Assembly: GCA_003597935.1 (NCBI GenBank)
Contig: QZJT01000096.1
Location: 1-34,123, forward strand
From: Phycisphaerales bacterium
GTDB taxonomy: Bacteria > Planctomycetota > Phycisphaerae > UBA1845
Direction: 5' to 3'
DNA: 34,123 nt
Below, one piece after another: positions 15,562-23,682 of this stretch. The position numbers and the translations under genes are program-made. The stretch's first letter is position 1. Each line of letters starts with the position of its first letter. The notes under the pieces were generated by a model, which was not told the origin of the DNA, did no database searches, and saw only the letters and a program-made list of their open reading frames with translations.

Positions 15562-16668
15562 TCAGACCGGTTTCGGCGTCTGGCCGCCCAACGTGCGTTC
15601 CAGCCGCTCGAGGTACTCCGCCTTCTGAGCATCGTGCTCGGCGGAGGGCCGGCGGAAGACGAAGTTGAACACCTCGCGCGGGTTGGGGACCGCCCGTCTG
15701 CGGAAGGCCTCGCGGCCGGCGAGGACTTGCTCCACCGCGTCCCTGGCGATCTGCTCCACGTCCGCGTCATTCAGCGCGCCCTTGACCCGCAGGTATTGCT
15801 CGAAGCGGACGATCGGGTCTTTCTTCTGCCACTTCAGCACTTCGTCGTCGGTGCGGTAGACCTTCGGATCGTCGGCGGTGGTGTGCATCTCCATGCGGAA
15901 CGTCACCGCCTCGATCAGGCTCGGACCTTCACCGGCGCGGGCACGCTCCACGGCCCGCCGCGTGGCGACGATCATCGCCAACAGATCGTTGCCGTCCACG
16001 CGCAATCCCGGCATGCCGAACGCCGGCCCGCGGTGGGCCAGCGACTTGACCCCCGTCTGCTGCTCGAAAGGCATCGAGATGGCGTAACCGTTGTTCTCGC
16101 AGACGAAGACGACCGGCGCCTTGTAGACGGAGGCGAAGTTCATCGCTTCGCTGACGTCGCCCTCACTGCTGGCCCCGTCGCCGAAGTTGGTCAGCATCAC
16201 CGCGTCGCTGCCGCGGTACTTCAGCCCCATGGCCACACCCACCGCTACCGGCACGTGCGCCCCGATCACGATGGAAAAAGGCAGGTCGTTGACCCCCTCG
16301 GGGGGGGCAAAGCCCTCGAAGAAGCCGTCCCATAGCAGCATAAGCTGCTCGATCGTCCAGCCGCGCCACAGTTGCGCCCCGAAGGAGCGGTAGGAGGGGG
16401 AAAACCAGTCCTTCGCCTCCAGCGGATAGACCTGGCCGAGTTGCGTCGCCTCCTGCCCGCGGCCGGGAGCGAAGGTGCCCATCTCCCCCTGCCGCTGCAT
16501 GGCGATCATGCGCTCGTCCAGCTTGCGGGTCAGCACCATCGCCCGGTACAGGCGCCGCAGCGCGTCCGCGTCGAGCGTCGGCTCAAGGGCGGCATCGACC
16601 TCGCCCGTTTCGCTGACGACGCTGATCTCCTCGACCGGGTGTTCAGCGTGAAGGGGCTTGATGGGCAT
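15562..16668 (-). CDS. pdhA: Pyruvate/2-oxoacid dehydrogenase E1 component, alpha subunit
   Basis: Protein of 368 residues, the thiamine-diphosphate-dependent alpha subunit of a heterotetrameric E1. E1 decarboxylates pyruvate (or a branched-chain 2-oxoacid) and passes the acyl group to lipoyl-E2. Visible blocks are LYRAMVLTRKLDERM, GRGQEATQLG, WFSPSYRSFGAQLWRG, the ThDP/metal motif beginning GDGASSEGD near residue 158 and ending with CENN, and a phosphorylation-loop-like stretch with YRTDDEV. The ATG at 16668 has CGGAGT upstream; the longer frame to 16809 lacks family sequence. The beta subunit, E2 and E3 are not in the window, so the gene is isolated here. Sequence alone does not separate pyruvate from branched-chain substrates. 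Confidence 0.9.
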   Translation of the reverse strand: MPIKPLHAEHPVEEISVVSETGEVDAALEPTLDADALRRLYRAMVLTRKLDERMIAMQRQGEMGTFAPGRGQEATQLGQVYPLEAKDWFSPSYRSFGAQLWRGWTIEQLMLLWDGFFEGFAPPEGVNDLPFSIVIGAHVPVAVGVAMGLKYRGSDAVMLTNFGDGASSEGDVSEAMNFASVYKAPVVFVCENNGYAISMPFEQQTGVKSLAHRGPAFGMPGLRVDGNDLLAMIVATRRAVERARAGEGPSLIEAVTFRMEMHTTADDPKVYRTDDEVLKWQKKDPIVRFEQYLRVKGALNDADVEQIARDAVEQVLAGREAFRRRAVPNPREVFNFVFRRPSAEHDAQKAEYLERLERTLGGQTPKPV

Positions 16669-17134
16669 CGAAACTCCGAAGGGGCGAGCGAGCCGCGGGC
16701 CGCCCGCCGGCCGCGGCAGATTCGCCCGGACACTCAACCGGACACTTGAGCACCGTACCGAACGCGATCCTTCCGGCACGTCCGGCATCCTACCGGACCG
16801 CGCCGGCACAGGCTATCGGCCGGTCGCCGTCAGGTGGGAAGGGGTGCATGGGAACCGCGCGACGCGGCCGCGGATCGCCGGCAGGATCGCAACCGGCGAA
16901 ACGGCGCCTCGATTCAGCCCGTTCCGCAGGGCACAACTCCTTCGCCGCAGGGCCGTATCGAGCGGTGCGTGATGCTCTCGCGCCGGCCTTGGGTCGAACC
17001 GCGCCTGCCTCGTGTCGTCGCCGTATCGTTCGGCGCCCCACCAGTGCGAGTTCGGTCCTTACGGCACGTCTGCGATGACCCGCTCTCCCGCACTCTTCTT
17101 GTGAAGCGGTCGTTGAGGTTTGCCGCACGCCTCG

Positions 17135-17180
17135 TCGCGCGGAAGGCGCATGGGGGTAGCCCAGGACTTTACTGCCCTGG
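17135..17180 (-). repeat. Family B two-hairpin repeat, copy 1 (degraded)
   Basis: The minus strand reads CCAGGGCAGTAAAGTCCTGG, then GCTAC, then CATGCGCC, the same order as the intact copies, with several substitutions. Confidence 0.6.
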
Positions 17181-17204
17181 CAGATACGCCCCAGCCGTCT
17201 TCTT

Positions 17205-17248
17205 CGCCCCGAGGGCGCTCGATCGTAGCCGGGGACTTCAGTCCCCGA
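17205..17248 (-). repeat. Family B two-hairpin repeat, copy 2
   Basis: On the minus strand CGGGGACTGAAGTCCCCG, a perfect stem with a GA loop, is followed by GCTACGATCGAGCGCCC and the second GC stem. Confidence 0.75.
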
Positions 17249-17553
17249 AAGCCTGCCCCCTCCATGGTCTTCGCCCGGAGGGCGCACGGGGCGCTCACTT
17301 TCATGGCCTCCGCGCTCAGCTCGACGCCCCGACTCACCTGAACACGTCCGGCTTATCGAATTCGATCCGGCGCACCTGAAGCAGCGCCCACCTTGCCGAC
17401 CTGAAGCTCACGCGCTTGTCGTGTTCCTTCTGCCGCTGCAAGCGATGCCGTCTCAGCGGGAGACCGTCGCCAACGCTGCTACTGCCGGAACGGATTCCGG
17501 TTCGAACACTTCGTCCGCCCTGCCGGGCGGCAAAGGTCTGGAGGGCGTGCCCA

Positions 17554-17597
17554 CCAGGGACTGAAGTCCCTGGCTACGACCATGCGCCCTCCGGGCG
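17554..17597 (+). repeat. Family B two-hairpin repeat, copy 3 (best copy)
   Basis: CCAGGGACTGAAGTCCCTGG forms a perfect 9-bp stem with a GA loop. The linker CTACGACCATG is followed by CGCCCTCCGGGCG, a second stem of five base pairs (CGCCC with GGGCG) around a TCC loop. Confidence 0.85.
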
Positions 17598-17626
17598 AAG
17601 AGAATGGGGGGGGTGGGTGCCTTTTC

Positions 17627-17670
17627 GAGGGACTGAAGTCCCCGGCTGCGACCATTCGCCCTCCGAGCAA
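17627..17670 (+). repeat. Family B two-hairpin repeat, copy 4
   Basis: GAGGGACTGAAGTCCCCGG, then CTGCGACCATTCGCCCTCCGAGC. It has the same layout as copy 3 with a few substitutions, and lies about 73 bp downstream in the same orientation. Confidence 0.75.
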
Positions 17671-17692
17671 AGAAGACTCAAGGGGGCACGCT

Positions 17693-17739
17693 CCCAGGAA
17701 CGAAGTCGTTGGGTACGATCGTGCGCCCTTCTGGCCAGG
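17693..17739 (+). repeat. Family B two-hairpin repeat, copy 5 (divergent)
   Basis: CCCAGGAACGAAGTCGTTGGG, linker TACGATCGTG and CGCCCTTCTGGCC. The first stem is more diverged than in copies 3 and 4, but the linker is conserved. Confidence 0.65.
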
Positions 17740-17918
17740 GGGGGGTACGTTTCCAGGAACTCACGCCGCGCGACTCGCTGAGGAGCCGCGCCGACCATGG
17801 CACGCAAGCCATACGCCGACGCAGCCGCCGGGCAGGCAGCCGCAGCGGGCACACGCGGCCGCAGCGGGCGCACGCGGCCGTACGCGTGCAATACGCCGAA
17901 GGGGACGGTCGATGCCGA

Positions 17919-18191
17919 CTACGTGGCCCGGAACCGCCGCGAGAGCACCACGGCGGGCAACAGCAGGGCCGCGACCAGGCCGAGGGCGAACTCCCCGTCG
18001 GCAGCGCCGACCACCAGGGCCTCAAAGACGATCCAAGCGAGCAGGAAGACTGTCACGGCTTTCTGCACCGCGGCCGGCTTGCGCGAGGCGAGGGCGGGCA
18101 GCGCCGCCGCCAGTTGAACTCCGAGCAAAGCCACGACGAGCGGCGCACGCATCGGGTGCGGGAACGCGCCCGGCAACCGCCCGCCCCCCAC
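17919..18191 (-). CDS. Small hypothetical membrane protein
   Basis: Protein of 90 residues from a GTG at 18191, or 77 from the ATG at 18152; neither has a strong ribosome site. Three hydrophobic helices are visible: APLVVALLGVQLAAALPAL, KAVTVFLLAWIVFEALVVG and FALGLVAALLLPAVVLS. They are joined by short basic or polar loops (SRKPAAVQK), and the C-terminus is basic (SRRFRAT). The hydrophobic periodicity and position directly behind alanine dehydrogenase on the same strand (84-bp gap) support a real gene, possibly co-transcribed with it. No family is recognised, and the link to alanine metabolism is only positional. Confidence 0.5.
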   Translation of the reverse strand: MGGGRLPGAFPHPMRAPLVVALLGVQLAAALPALASRKPAAVQKAVTVFLLAWIVFEALVVGAADGEFALGLVAALLLPAVVLSRRFRAT

Positions 18192-18275
18192 CGGACCGGC
18201 CCCGCCAGCCGTTGCTGCGCCGGGGTAAGATCACACTCCGTCGTGTCCTCCACCGCCGGACACCCATGCCACGGC

Positions 18276-19388
18276 TCACCCCGCGACCGACGACGGCGCC
18301 CACTTCATCCCGAACGCCTCGGCCACCGCCCCGTTGGTCAGCCGGCCGCGCTCCATGTTGACTCCGGCCGCCAGCCCCCTGTCCGCACGACAGGCCTTTT
18401 CCCAGCCCAGGTCCGCCAGACGCAGCGCATAGGGCAGCGTCGCGTGCGTCAACGCGAACGTCGACGTCCGCCCCACCGCCCCCGGCATGTTGGCCACCCC
18501 GTAGTGAACCACGTTGTCGACGATGTAGGTCGGATTCTCATGGGTGGTCGGCTTGATCGTCTCGCAGCAGCCGCCCTGGTCCACGCCCACGTCCACGATC
18601 ACTGCGCCGTTCTGCATCCGTCCCAGCACCTCGCGCGGGATCAGGATCGGGCAGCGGGCGCCGGGGATCAGCACTGCTCCGATGACCAGATCCGCGGTTT
18701 CGATCAGCCGCAACAGCGTCAGCCGGTCGCTGTAGGCGGTGTGGACGTTGGCGGGCATCACGTCGTCCAGGTAGCGGAGGCGGTCGAGATTCACGTCCAT
18801 GATGGTGACGTTGGCCCCCAGCCCGGCCGCGACCTTGGCCGCGTTGGTCCCCACCACGCCGCCGCCGATGATGAGCACTTCCGCCGGCCGCACGCCTGGC
18901 ACCCCGCCCAGGAGAATCCCGCGGCCCATCATGGGCCGTTCGAGGTACTTCGCTCCCTCCTGGATGCTCATCTTGCCCGCCACCTCGCTCATCGGCGTCA
19001 GCAGCGGCAGCCGGCCGTTGCGATCGGTTATAGTCTCGTAGGCGATCGCGATGCTGCCGGTGGAGAGGACCCCTTCGGTGAGTTCCCTGTCGGCGGCGAA
19101 GTGGAAGTAGGTGAACATCACCTGCCCCTGGCGCATCATCGGCCATTCACCGGCCAGCGGCTCCTTGACCTTGACGATCATGTTCGCCTCGGCGAACACC
19201 TCGGCCGGCGTCTGGACGATGGTCGCCCCTACCGCCCTGTACTCGTCGTCAGTGATCCCCGATCCGATGCCGGCGTCGTGCTCGACCAGCACCCGATGAC
19301 CGCGGCGCACGAGTTCATCGACGCCCACGGGCGTGACGGCCACGCGATACTCGTGGGTTTTGATCTCTTTCGGAACACCGACGATCAT
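18276..19388 (-). CDS. ald: Alanine dehydrogenase
   Basis: Protein of 370 residues, the usual length for this NAD-dependent enzyme, which interconverts L-alanine with pyruvate and ammonia. The start MIVGVPKEIK and EYRVAVTP are diagnostic. MIVKVKEP carries the substrate-binding Lys, FTYFHFAADRELT the catalytic His, and VLIIGGGVVGTNAA the NAD-binding Rossmann glycines. Further family blocks are GVDQGGCCE and YGVANMPGAVGRTST. The ATG at 19388 has GGGGAG nine bases upstream, so the open frame reaching 19595 is not used. The gene heads a possible two-gene unit with the small membrane protein and is divergent from the restriction-modification gene across a 400-bp spacer. Confidence 0.95.
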   Translation of the reverse strand: MIVGVPKEIKTHEYRVAVTPVGVDELVRRGHRVLVEHDAGIGSGITDDEYRAVGATIVQTPAEVFAEANMIVKVKEPLAGEWPMMRQGQVMFTYFHFAADRELTEGVLSTGSIAIAYETITDRNGRLPLLTPMSEVAGKMSIQEGAKYLERPMMGRGILLGGVPGVRPAEVLIIGGGVVGTNAAKVAAGLGANVTIMDVNLDRLRYLDDVMPANVHTAYSDRLTLLRLIETADLVIGAVLIPGARCPILIPREVLGRMQNGAVIVDVGVDQGGCCETIKPTTHENPTYIVDNVVHYGVANMPGAVGRTSTFALTHATLPYALRLADLGWEKACRADRGLAAGVNMERGRLTNGAVAEAFGMKWAPSSVAG

Positions 19389-19790
19389 CGCTGTCACTCC
19401 CCGGGACGCCGCCGCGGCACTGCGCGCCGCGTCTTGAACCCCTTGGCAGGACGCGGCCGGGCGGCCTCGCCGCGAATCGCCGTCATCCGACCGCCGGGTC
19501 TGGTCTGCCGACCTCCTGCCGTCCAGCACGAATCGTGCCGGATGGAGGCGCCGGCATGGAGCGTCCAATGTAGTACCCCCCGTGTGCGGACGCAATTGCG
19601 CCGCACCGACGTCGCCCGCGCGGTCGCACGAGCCGCGCGGCGGGTGCGTGCCCGCGTCGCCGGGCGCTGCAGGCGCTGGCGGGTCGCGTACGTGCGCCCC
19701 GCTTACGCGGCCCCCGGCTTGCCGTTATCCTGCGAGCGTGGCCCCGGGCGCCTATGGTTCCGGCGTGCGGTACGCGACCCAACGGATGCC
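19389..19790. other. 400-bp divergent spacer between ald and the restriction-modification gene
   Basis: Must contain both promoters. It is GC-rich with one fragment related to repeat core A (GAGCCGCGCGG near 19630). I see no gene and no convincing -35/-10 pair. Confidence 0.4.
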
Positions 19791-22700
19791 ATGAGCAGCG
19801 GCGAGCAGTCCATTCACGAAATCGACTTCTGCGGCGTGATCGCGGCGGCGGCGAACACCCTCTTCGCCCAGGATCCGGACGCCTTTCCGTTCAGCGACGC
19901 ACGCGTCGAGGGCTACGGCACCGGCGCCGCCCACGCCAGGCGAAAGGACCTGCGGTTCTTCGCGCCCGACCGAGGTCTTGCGCTGTGCGGCGAGGTGAAG
20001 CTGCCGGGGACGCCCGAAGGTCGCTCGCCCTACGACGAGAAGCTGGTCGTCGAGGCCCACCAGAAGGCCGATAACGCCAGCGTTCAGTATTTCTTCACCT
20101 GGAACGTCAACACCTTCGTCCTGTGGGACCGCAGTCAGTGGGAAAAGCAGATCCTGGACCGGCGCGTCCGCGAGTGGAAGCTCGGCTTGACCCTGACCAG
20201 CCCCGCGGAGGTCGCCCGCCCGGAGAACCTCGAGTTCATTCAGACGCGCTTTCTGCCCGACCTGCTGCGCGACCTGGGCGACATCTACACGGGCCGGCGG
20301 CGCGACTGGGCCATGCCGCCGGACGTGATCTTCCTACGATCGCTGGAGAGTCACCTCGACTGGCCGGTTCAACTGACGACCTCGTATCTGATCGACGGCG
20401 CCGCCCGCAGCAAGGCCTTCGCCGCACGCGTCGAACAGTGGCTGACGGAGCAGGACCGGGTTTTCGTGCGCAACGACCCCGACCAATGGCGGGCGGCGCT
20501 GGCCAACATGGCGAAGACGCTCGCCTACGTGTGGGCGAACCGGCTCATCTTCTACAAGGCCCTGCGCGCCCGGTTCCGGGACCTGCCGCGCCTGGACTTG
20601 AAGCGCAGCGTCAAGGCGCCCGCCGACGCGGTTTCGGCGCTCGACCGCTATTTTGAGAAAGCCGTCAAACGCAGCGGCGACTACGAACCGCTGCTGTTCC
20701 CGAGCGCGCAGGACTGGGCCGGTGCGCTTGTCTTCGAGGCGGCCGGCGCGCTGGACGCCTGGCGCGGACTCCTGCGCGGGATCGAATCGGTCGATTTCAG
20801 AGACGTCCCGTCCGACGTCGTCGGGCGCATCTTTCAGAAGCTCATCTCCCCCGAGGAGCGGCACCGCTACGGCCAGCACTTCACCGGCGACGACGCGGTG
20901 GACCTGATCAACGCCTTCTGCATCCGCAGCGCGGCCGACACGGTGCTCGACCCCGCCTGCGGTTCGGGCAGCTTTCTGGTCCGCGCCTACTACCGCAAGC
21001 AATGCCTGGACCCGACGCGCGAGCACGTCGAGCACCTTCGCGATATTTTCGGTTGTGACATCGCGCTTTACCCGGCGCACCTGGCGACGCTCAACCTCGC
21101 CGCCCGCGAGATCAACGACGAGGCGAATTATCCCCGGATCGTCCGCCGAGATTTCTTCGATACGTACATTTTGACCAACGGGAACGGGCTGGAAACGCCG
21201 CGGCCGTTCTGCGAACTGCCACCGCATGCGCCGGACGGCGGACCGGTCATGCTGCCGCCGCTGGACGCCGTGGTCGGCAACCCGCCCTACGTCCGGCAGG
21301 AGAGAATTGAGAAGAAGGCGAAGCCGCGCTATGCGGCGCTGGCGGCGGCAACCTGGCCGGATCTGCGGCTCTCCGGCCGTGCCGATCTGCACTGCTACTT
21401 CTGGCCCGTAGCGACGAAGCTGTTGAAGCCGACGGGCTGTTTCGGCTTCCTCACCAGTTCATCGTGGCTGGACGTGGAGTACGGCTTCGCGTTGCAAGGC
21501 TGGATTCTGCGGCACTTCAAGGTGCTGGCCATCATGGAAAGCAGTGCGGAGCCGTGGTTCACCGACGCTCGCGTCAAGACCGTCGCGACGATCCTGCGGC
21601 GGTGCGACGACGAGGCCGAGCGCATGGACAACCAGGTCCGCTTCGTCCGGTTCGACAAGCCGCTGCGCGAGATCATCGGCGTACCGGCCGGTGACGACGA
21701 GCCGGCACGGCAACGGGCCGTGGACCGGCTGCGCGACCGCATTCTGTCGGCGGTTGCCGATGATGAAGACGAGACGCTGCGCATCCTCGTCAAGCCGCAG
21801 CGGGAATTGTGGGCCGACGGCGTTCGGGCCCGATCGGTCCTGCGGGACCTGTCGGGCAGCGCCGCCGAACCGGAAAACGGCGACGAAGACGGGGCAAGCG
21901 CGGAACCGGATGACGCGGGTACGCCGAGGGCCCACTTCGATTTCACATCCGGCGGATACGTGGCCGGCAAGTGGGGCCGCTACGTCCGCGCTCCCGACTT
22001 CTACTTCGACGTGCTGCGCCGTTTCGGCAGGCGTTTCGTGGCGCTGGGTGAGATCGCGGCCGTGAGGCGCGGTATTACGAGCGGGTGCGATGCGTTCTTC
22101 ATGCCGCACGACGTAACCAGTGAACTGCTGCGCGAATGCCCGACCGACGCGGCGTTCCGACGCCGCGTGGGTGGCGTGGCCCGCAAAGATGTGGAGGCAG
22201 GCGCGCTGCGCGTGATTCGAGCCGGCGACGGCAGCGTTCACGCGATCGAGGCCGAGTTCCTCGCGCCCGAAGTTCACAGCCTGATGAACGTAGACCGGCC
22301 GATCGTACGGGCGAGAGACCTTGACCGCGTGGTTCTGCTCGTCGGCCAGCCGATGAAGGACCTCCGCCGTACGTGGGTTTACAAATACATAAAGTACGGC
22401 GAGCAGGCGACGTTCACGTCCAAGAAATCCAAAGCTGTGCCGGTTCCGCAGCGTTCGACGTGCGCCGCGCGGGATCCATGGTATGACCTGACAGCACTGG
22501 TGAAGCCGGGTTTCGCGATGTGGTCGAAAGCTCAGCAGTACCGCCATATCATTCCGGCGAACCCTGAGCGCGTTGTTTGTAACTGCAATCTCTATGACGT
22601 GGCGTCGGACGGCCTGTTGGCGCGCGAGCAGAAGGCCCTTCTCGCCGTGCTGAATTCGACCCTGATCGGCCTCTTCAAGACGTTCTACGGGCGGTTCGCG

Positions 22701-23597
22701 GGGACCGAAGGAAACCTGAAAACCGAAGTCGTCGACGTAAACCTGCTGGAAGTGCCGGACCCGCGCGGCATCAGCGCATCACTGGCGAGGCGGCTCGGTG
22801 CTGCGATGAAGGCCATGAGCCGGCGGACCGTCGGCCGCCTCTTGGAAGAGCGGCTCATGGATTGTCACAATCATGAGCGCGCCCGGCGGATCGCGTCGGG
22901 GCCGCTCGTGCTCTCTGAAGAACTGCGACAGGATGACCGGCGCGAGTTGGATGACGCCGTCTTCGAGCTTCTGGGCGTCGATGATCCCGCCGAACGGGCC
23001 CATCTCGTAGTGCAGTTGCACGAGGCAACTGCTCGTCACTTCCGGGCCGTCCGCGTCGTGGAAATCGAGAAGATGGAACAGCGCTCGCGGGCGGGGAGCC
23101 GCCGGTTCACCGTCGAGGAACTGGCGAAGGACGCCTGGGACGCCGCCGAGCTTCCCGACGTGACGCCGCTTGCGGAGTGGCTGGGCAAGCGGCCCGAGTG
23201 CACCTCGGCCGTGAACATCCCGGAGGAGCGCCCGGCGGTCCTGTCACCGTCTCCGATGTTCGATCCGGACACCGTCTACTTCGGAAGACTGCACTCAAAG
23301 AAAGGCGCACACGCTGCGCACGTCGACTGCGCCTCGCACGGACAGGCGCAGCTTATTGTGCGTCTGGCGAACCTCGGACTGACCGGCATGGTGAAAGTGC
23401 CCGCCGAGGATGCGCCATCGGCGGCCGTGCTGGTCGAGCTTGAGAGTCGGTGGGGATCGGCCCGCCGGCGGTTCAACGAACTGGCCGTCAGCCGCACCGG
23501 CGATCCGCGCATGCAGGCACAGATCGCCGACCAACTCATGCGCTGGTTCATCCTGGGCCAGGACATGCGTGTATCGTCCTCGAAGACCGAATCGTAG
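19791..23597 (+). CDS. Single-chain type IIG-like restriction-modification enzyme (N6-adenine methylase with nuclease-like N-terminus)
   Basis: Protein of 1,268 residues. The first 150 or so residues contain a PD-(D/E)XK-like arrangement: RKDLRFF, then LALCGEVKLPG with its ExK pair, followed by a helix and QYFFTWNVNTFVLW. A helical linker leads to an Eco57I/gamma-class N6-adenine methylase with motif I DPACGSGSF, NLAAREIN and catalytic motif IV NPPY. A target-recognition region with the anchor GGYVAGKWGRYVRAPDFYF follows, then a further C-terminal domain. Fusing cleavage, methylation and recognition in one chain is the type IIG pattern. No separate restriction or specificity gene is next to it. 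Bases 22360-22640 are less GC-rich than the methylase part, as in exchanged recognition domains. The open frame runs on upstream antisense to ald, so ATG 19791 was chosen where conserved sequence begins; no good ribosome site is seen. Confidence 0.87.
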   Translation: MSSGEQSIHEIDFCGVIAAAANTLFAQDPDAFPFSDARVEGYGTGAAHARRKDLRFFAPDRGLALCGEVKLPGTPEGRSPYDEKLVVEAHQKADNASVQYFFTWNVNTFVLWDRSQWEKQILDRRVREWKLGLTLTSPAEVARPENLEFIQTRFLPDLLRDLGDIYTGRRRDWAMPPDVIFLRSLESHLDWPVQLTTSYLIDGAARSKAFAARVEQWLTEQDRVFVRNDPDQWRAALANMAKTLAYVWANRLIFYKALRARFRDLPRLDLKRSVKAPADAVSALDRYFEKAVKRSGDYEPLLFPSAQDWAGALVFEAAGALDAWRGLLRGIESVDFRDVPSDVVGRIFQKLISPEERHRYGQHFTGDDAVDLINAFCIRSAADTVLDPACGSGSFLVRAYYRKQCLDPTREHVEHLRDIFGCDIALYPAHLATLNLAAREINDEANYPRIVRRDFFDTYILTNGNGLETPRPFCELPPHAPDGGPVMLPPLDAVVGNPPYVRQERIEKKAKPRYAALAAATWPDLRLSGRADLHCYFWPVATKLLKPTGCFGFLTSSSWLDVEYGFALQGWILRHFKVLAIMESSAEPWFTDARVKTVATILRRCDDEAERMDNQVRFVRFDKPLREIIGVPAGDDEPARQRAVDRLRDRILSAVADDEDETLRILVKPQRELWADGVRARSVLRDLSGSAAEPENGDEDGASAEPDDAGTPRAHFDFTSGGYVAGKWGRYVRAPDFYFDVLRRFGRRFVALGEIAAVRRGITSGCDAFFMPHDVTSELLRECPTDAAFRRRVGGVARKDVEAGALRVIRAGDGSVHAIEAEFLAPEVHSLMNVDRPIVRARDLDRVVLLVGQPMKDLRRTWVYKYIKYGEQATFTSKKSKAVPVPQRSTCAARDPWYDLTALVKPGFAMWSKAQQYRHIIPANPERVVCNCNLYDVASDGLLAREQKALLAVLNSTLIGLFKTFYGRFAGTEGNLKTEVVDVNLLEVPDPRGISASLARRLGAAMKAMSRRTVGRLLEERLMDCHNHERARRIASGPLVLSEELRQDDRRELDDAVFELLGVDDPAERAHLVVQLHEATARHFRAVRVVEIEKMEQRSRAGSRRFTVEELAKDAWDAAELPDVTPLAEWLGKRPECTSAVNIPEERPAVLSPSPMFDPDTVYFGRLHSKKGAHAAHVDCASHGQAQLIVRLANLGLTGMVKVPAEDAPSAAVLVELESRWGSARRRFNELAVSRTGDPRMQAQIADQLMRWFILGQDMRVSSSKTES

Positions 23598-23647
23598 CCA
23601 GCGGCATGAGGACGGAGTTGCCGCCGGCAGCGGCGGGGGCGCCATTT

Positions 23648-23682
23648 TCATTCGTTATTCGTTATTCGCCGTTCGCCATTGT
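23648..23682. repeat. Heptamer simple repeat overlapping a stop codon
   Basis: ATTCGTTATTCGTTATTCGCC shows a 7-bp period (GTTATTC). On the minus strand the repeat runs into the last codons and TAA stop of the cyclophilin gene. It separates that gene from the convergent restriction-modification gene. Confidence 0.7.

Larger units (their letters stand above)
16669..17918. other. 1.25-kb non-coding block dominated by palindromic repeats
   Basis: No open frame here shows protein-family sequence. The block holds another family A-like end (GGTGCGTGATGC at 16964), five copies of the family B two-hairpin repeat listed separately, and GC-rich spacer sequence between them. Confidence 0.6.

Noticed and set aside
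17334-17530. Minus-strand frame ending in RRIEFDKPDVFR, possible tail of a decayed gene
   Set aside because: The last 30 codons look protein-like, but there is no start, no family match, and the frame is embedded in repeat-rich non-coding DNA. Too weak to list.
17135-17739. Regularly recurring repeats considered as a CRISPR array
   Set aside because: Spacing and orientation vary, the copies contain two internal hairpins and differ in sequence, and there are no cas genes.
17709-19790. Open plus-strand frame of about 690 codons running into the restriction-modification gene
   Set aside because: It lies antisense to alanine dehydrogenase and the small membrane gene, has no family similarity before ATG 19791, and begins inside repeat DNA. 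It is a GC-driven open frame.
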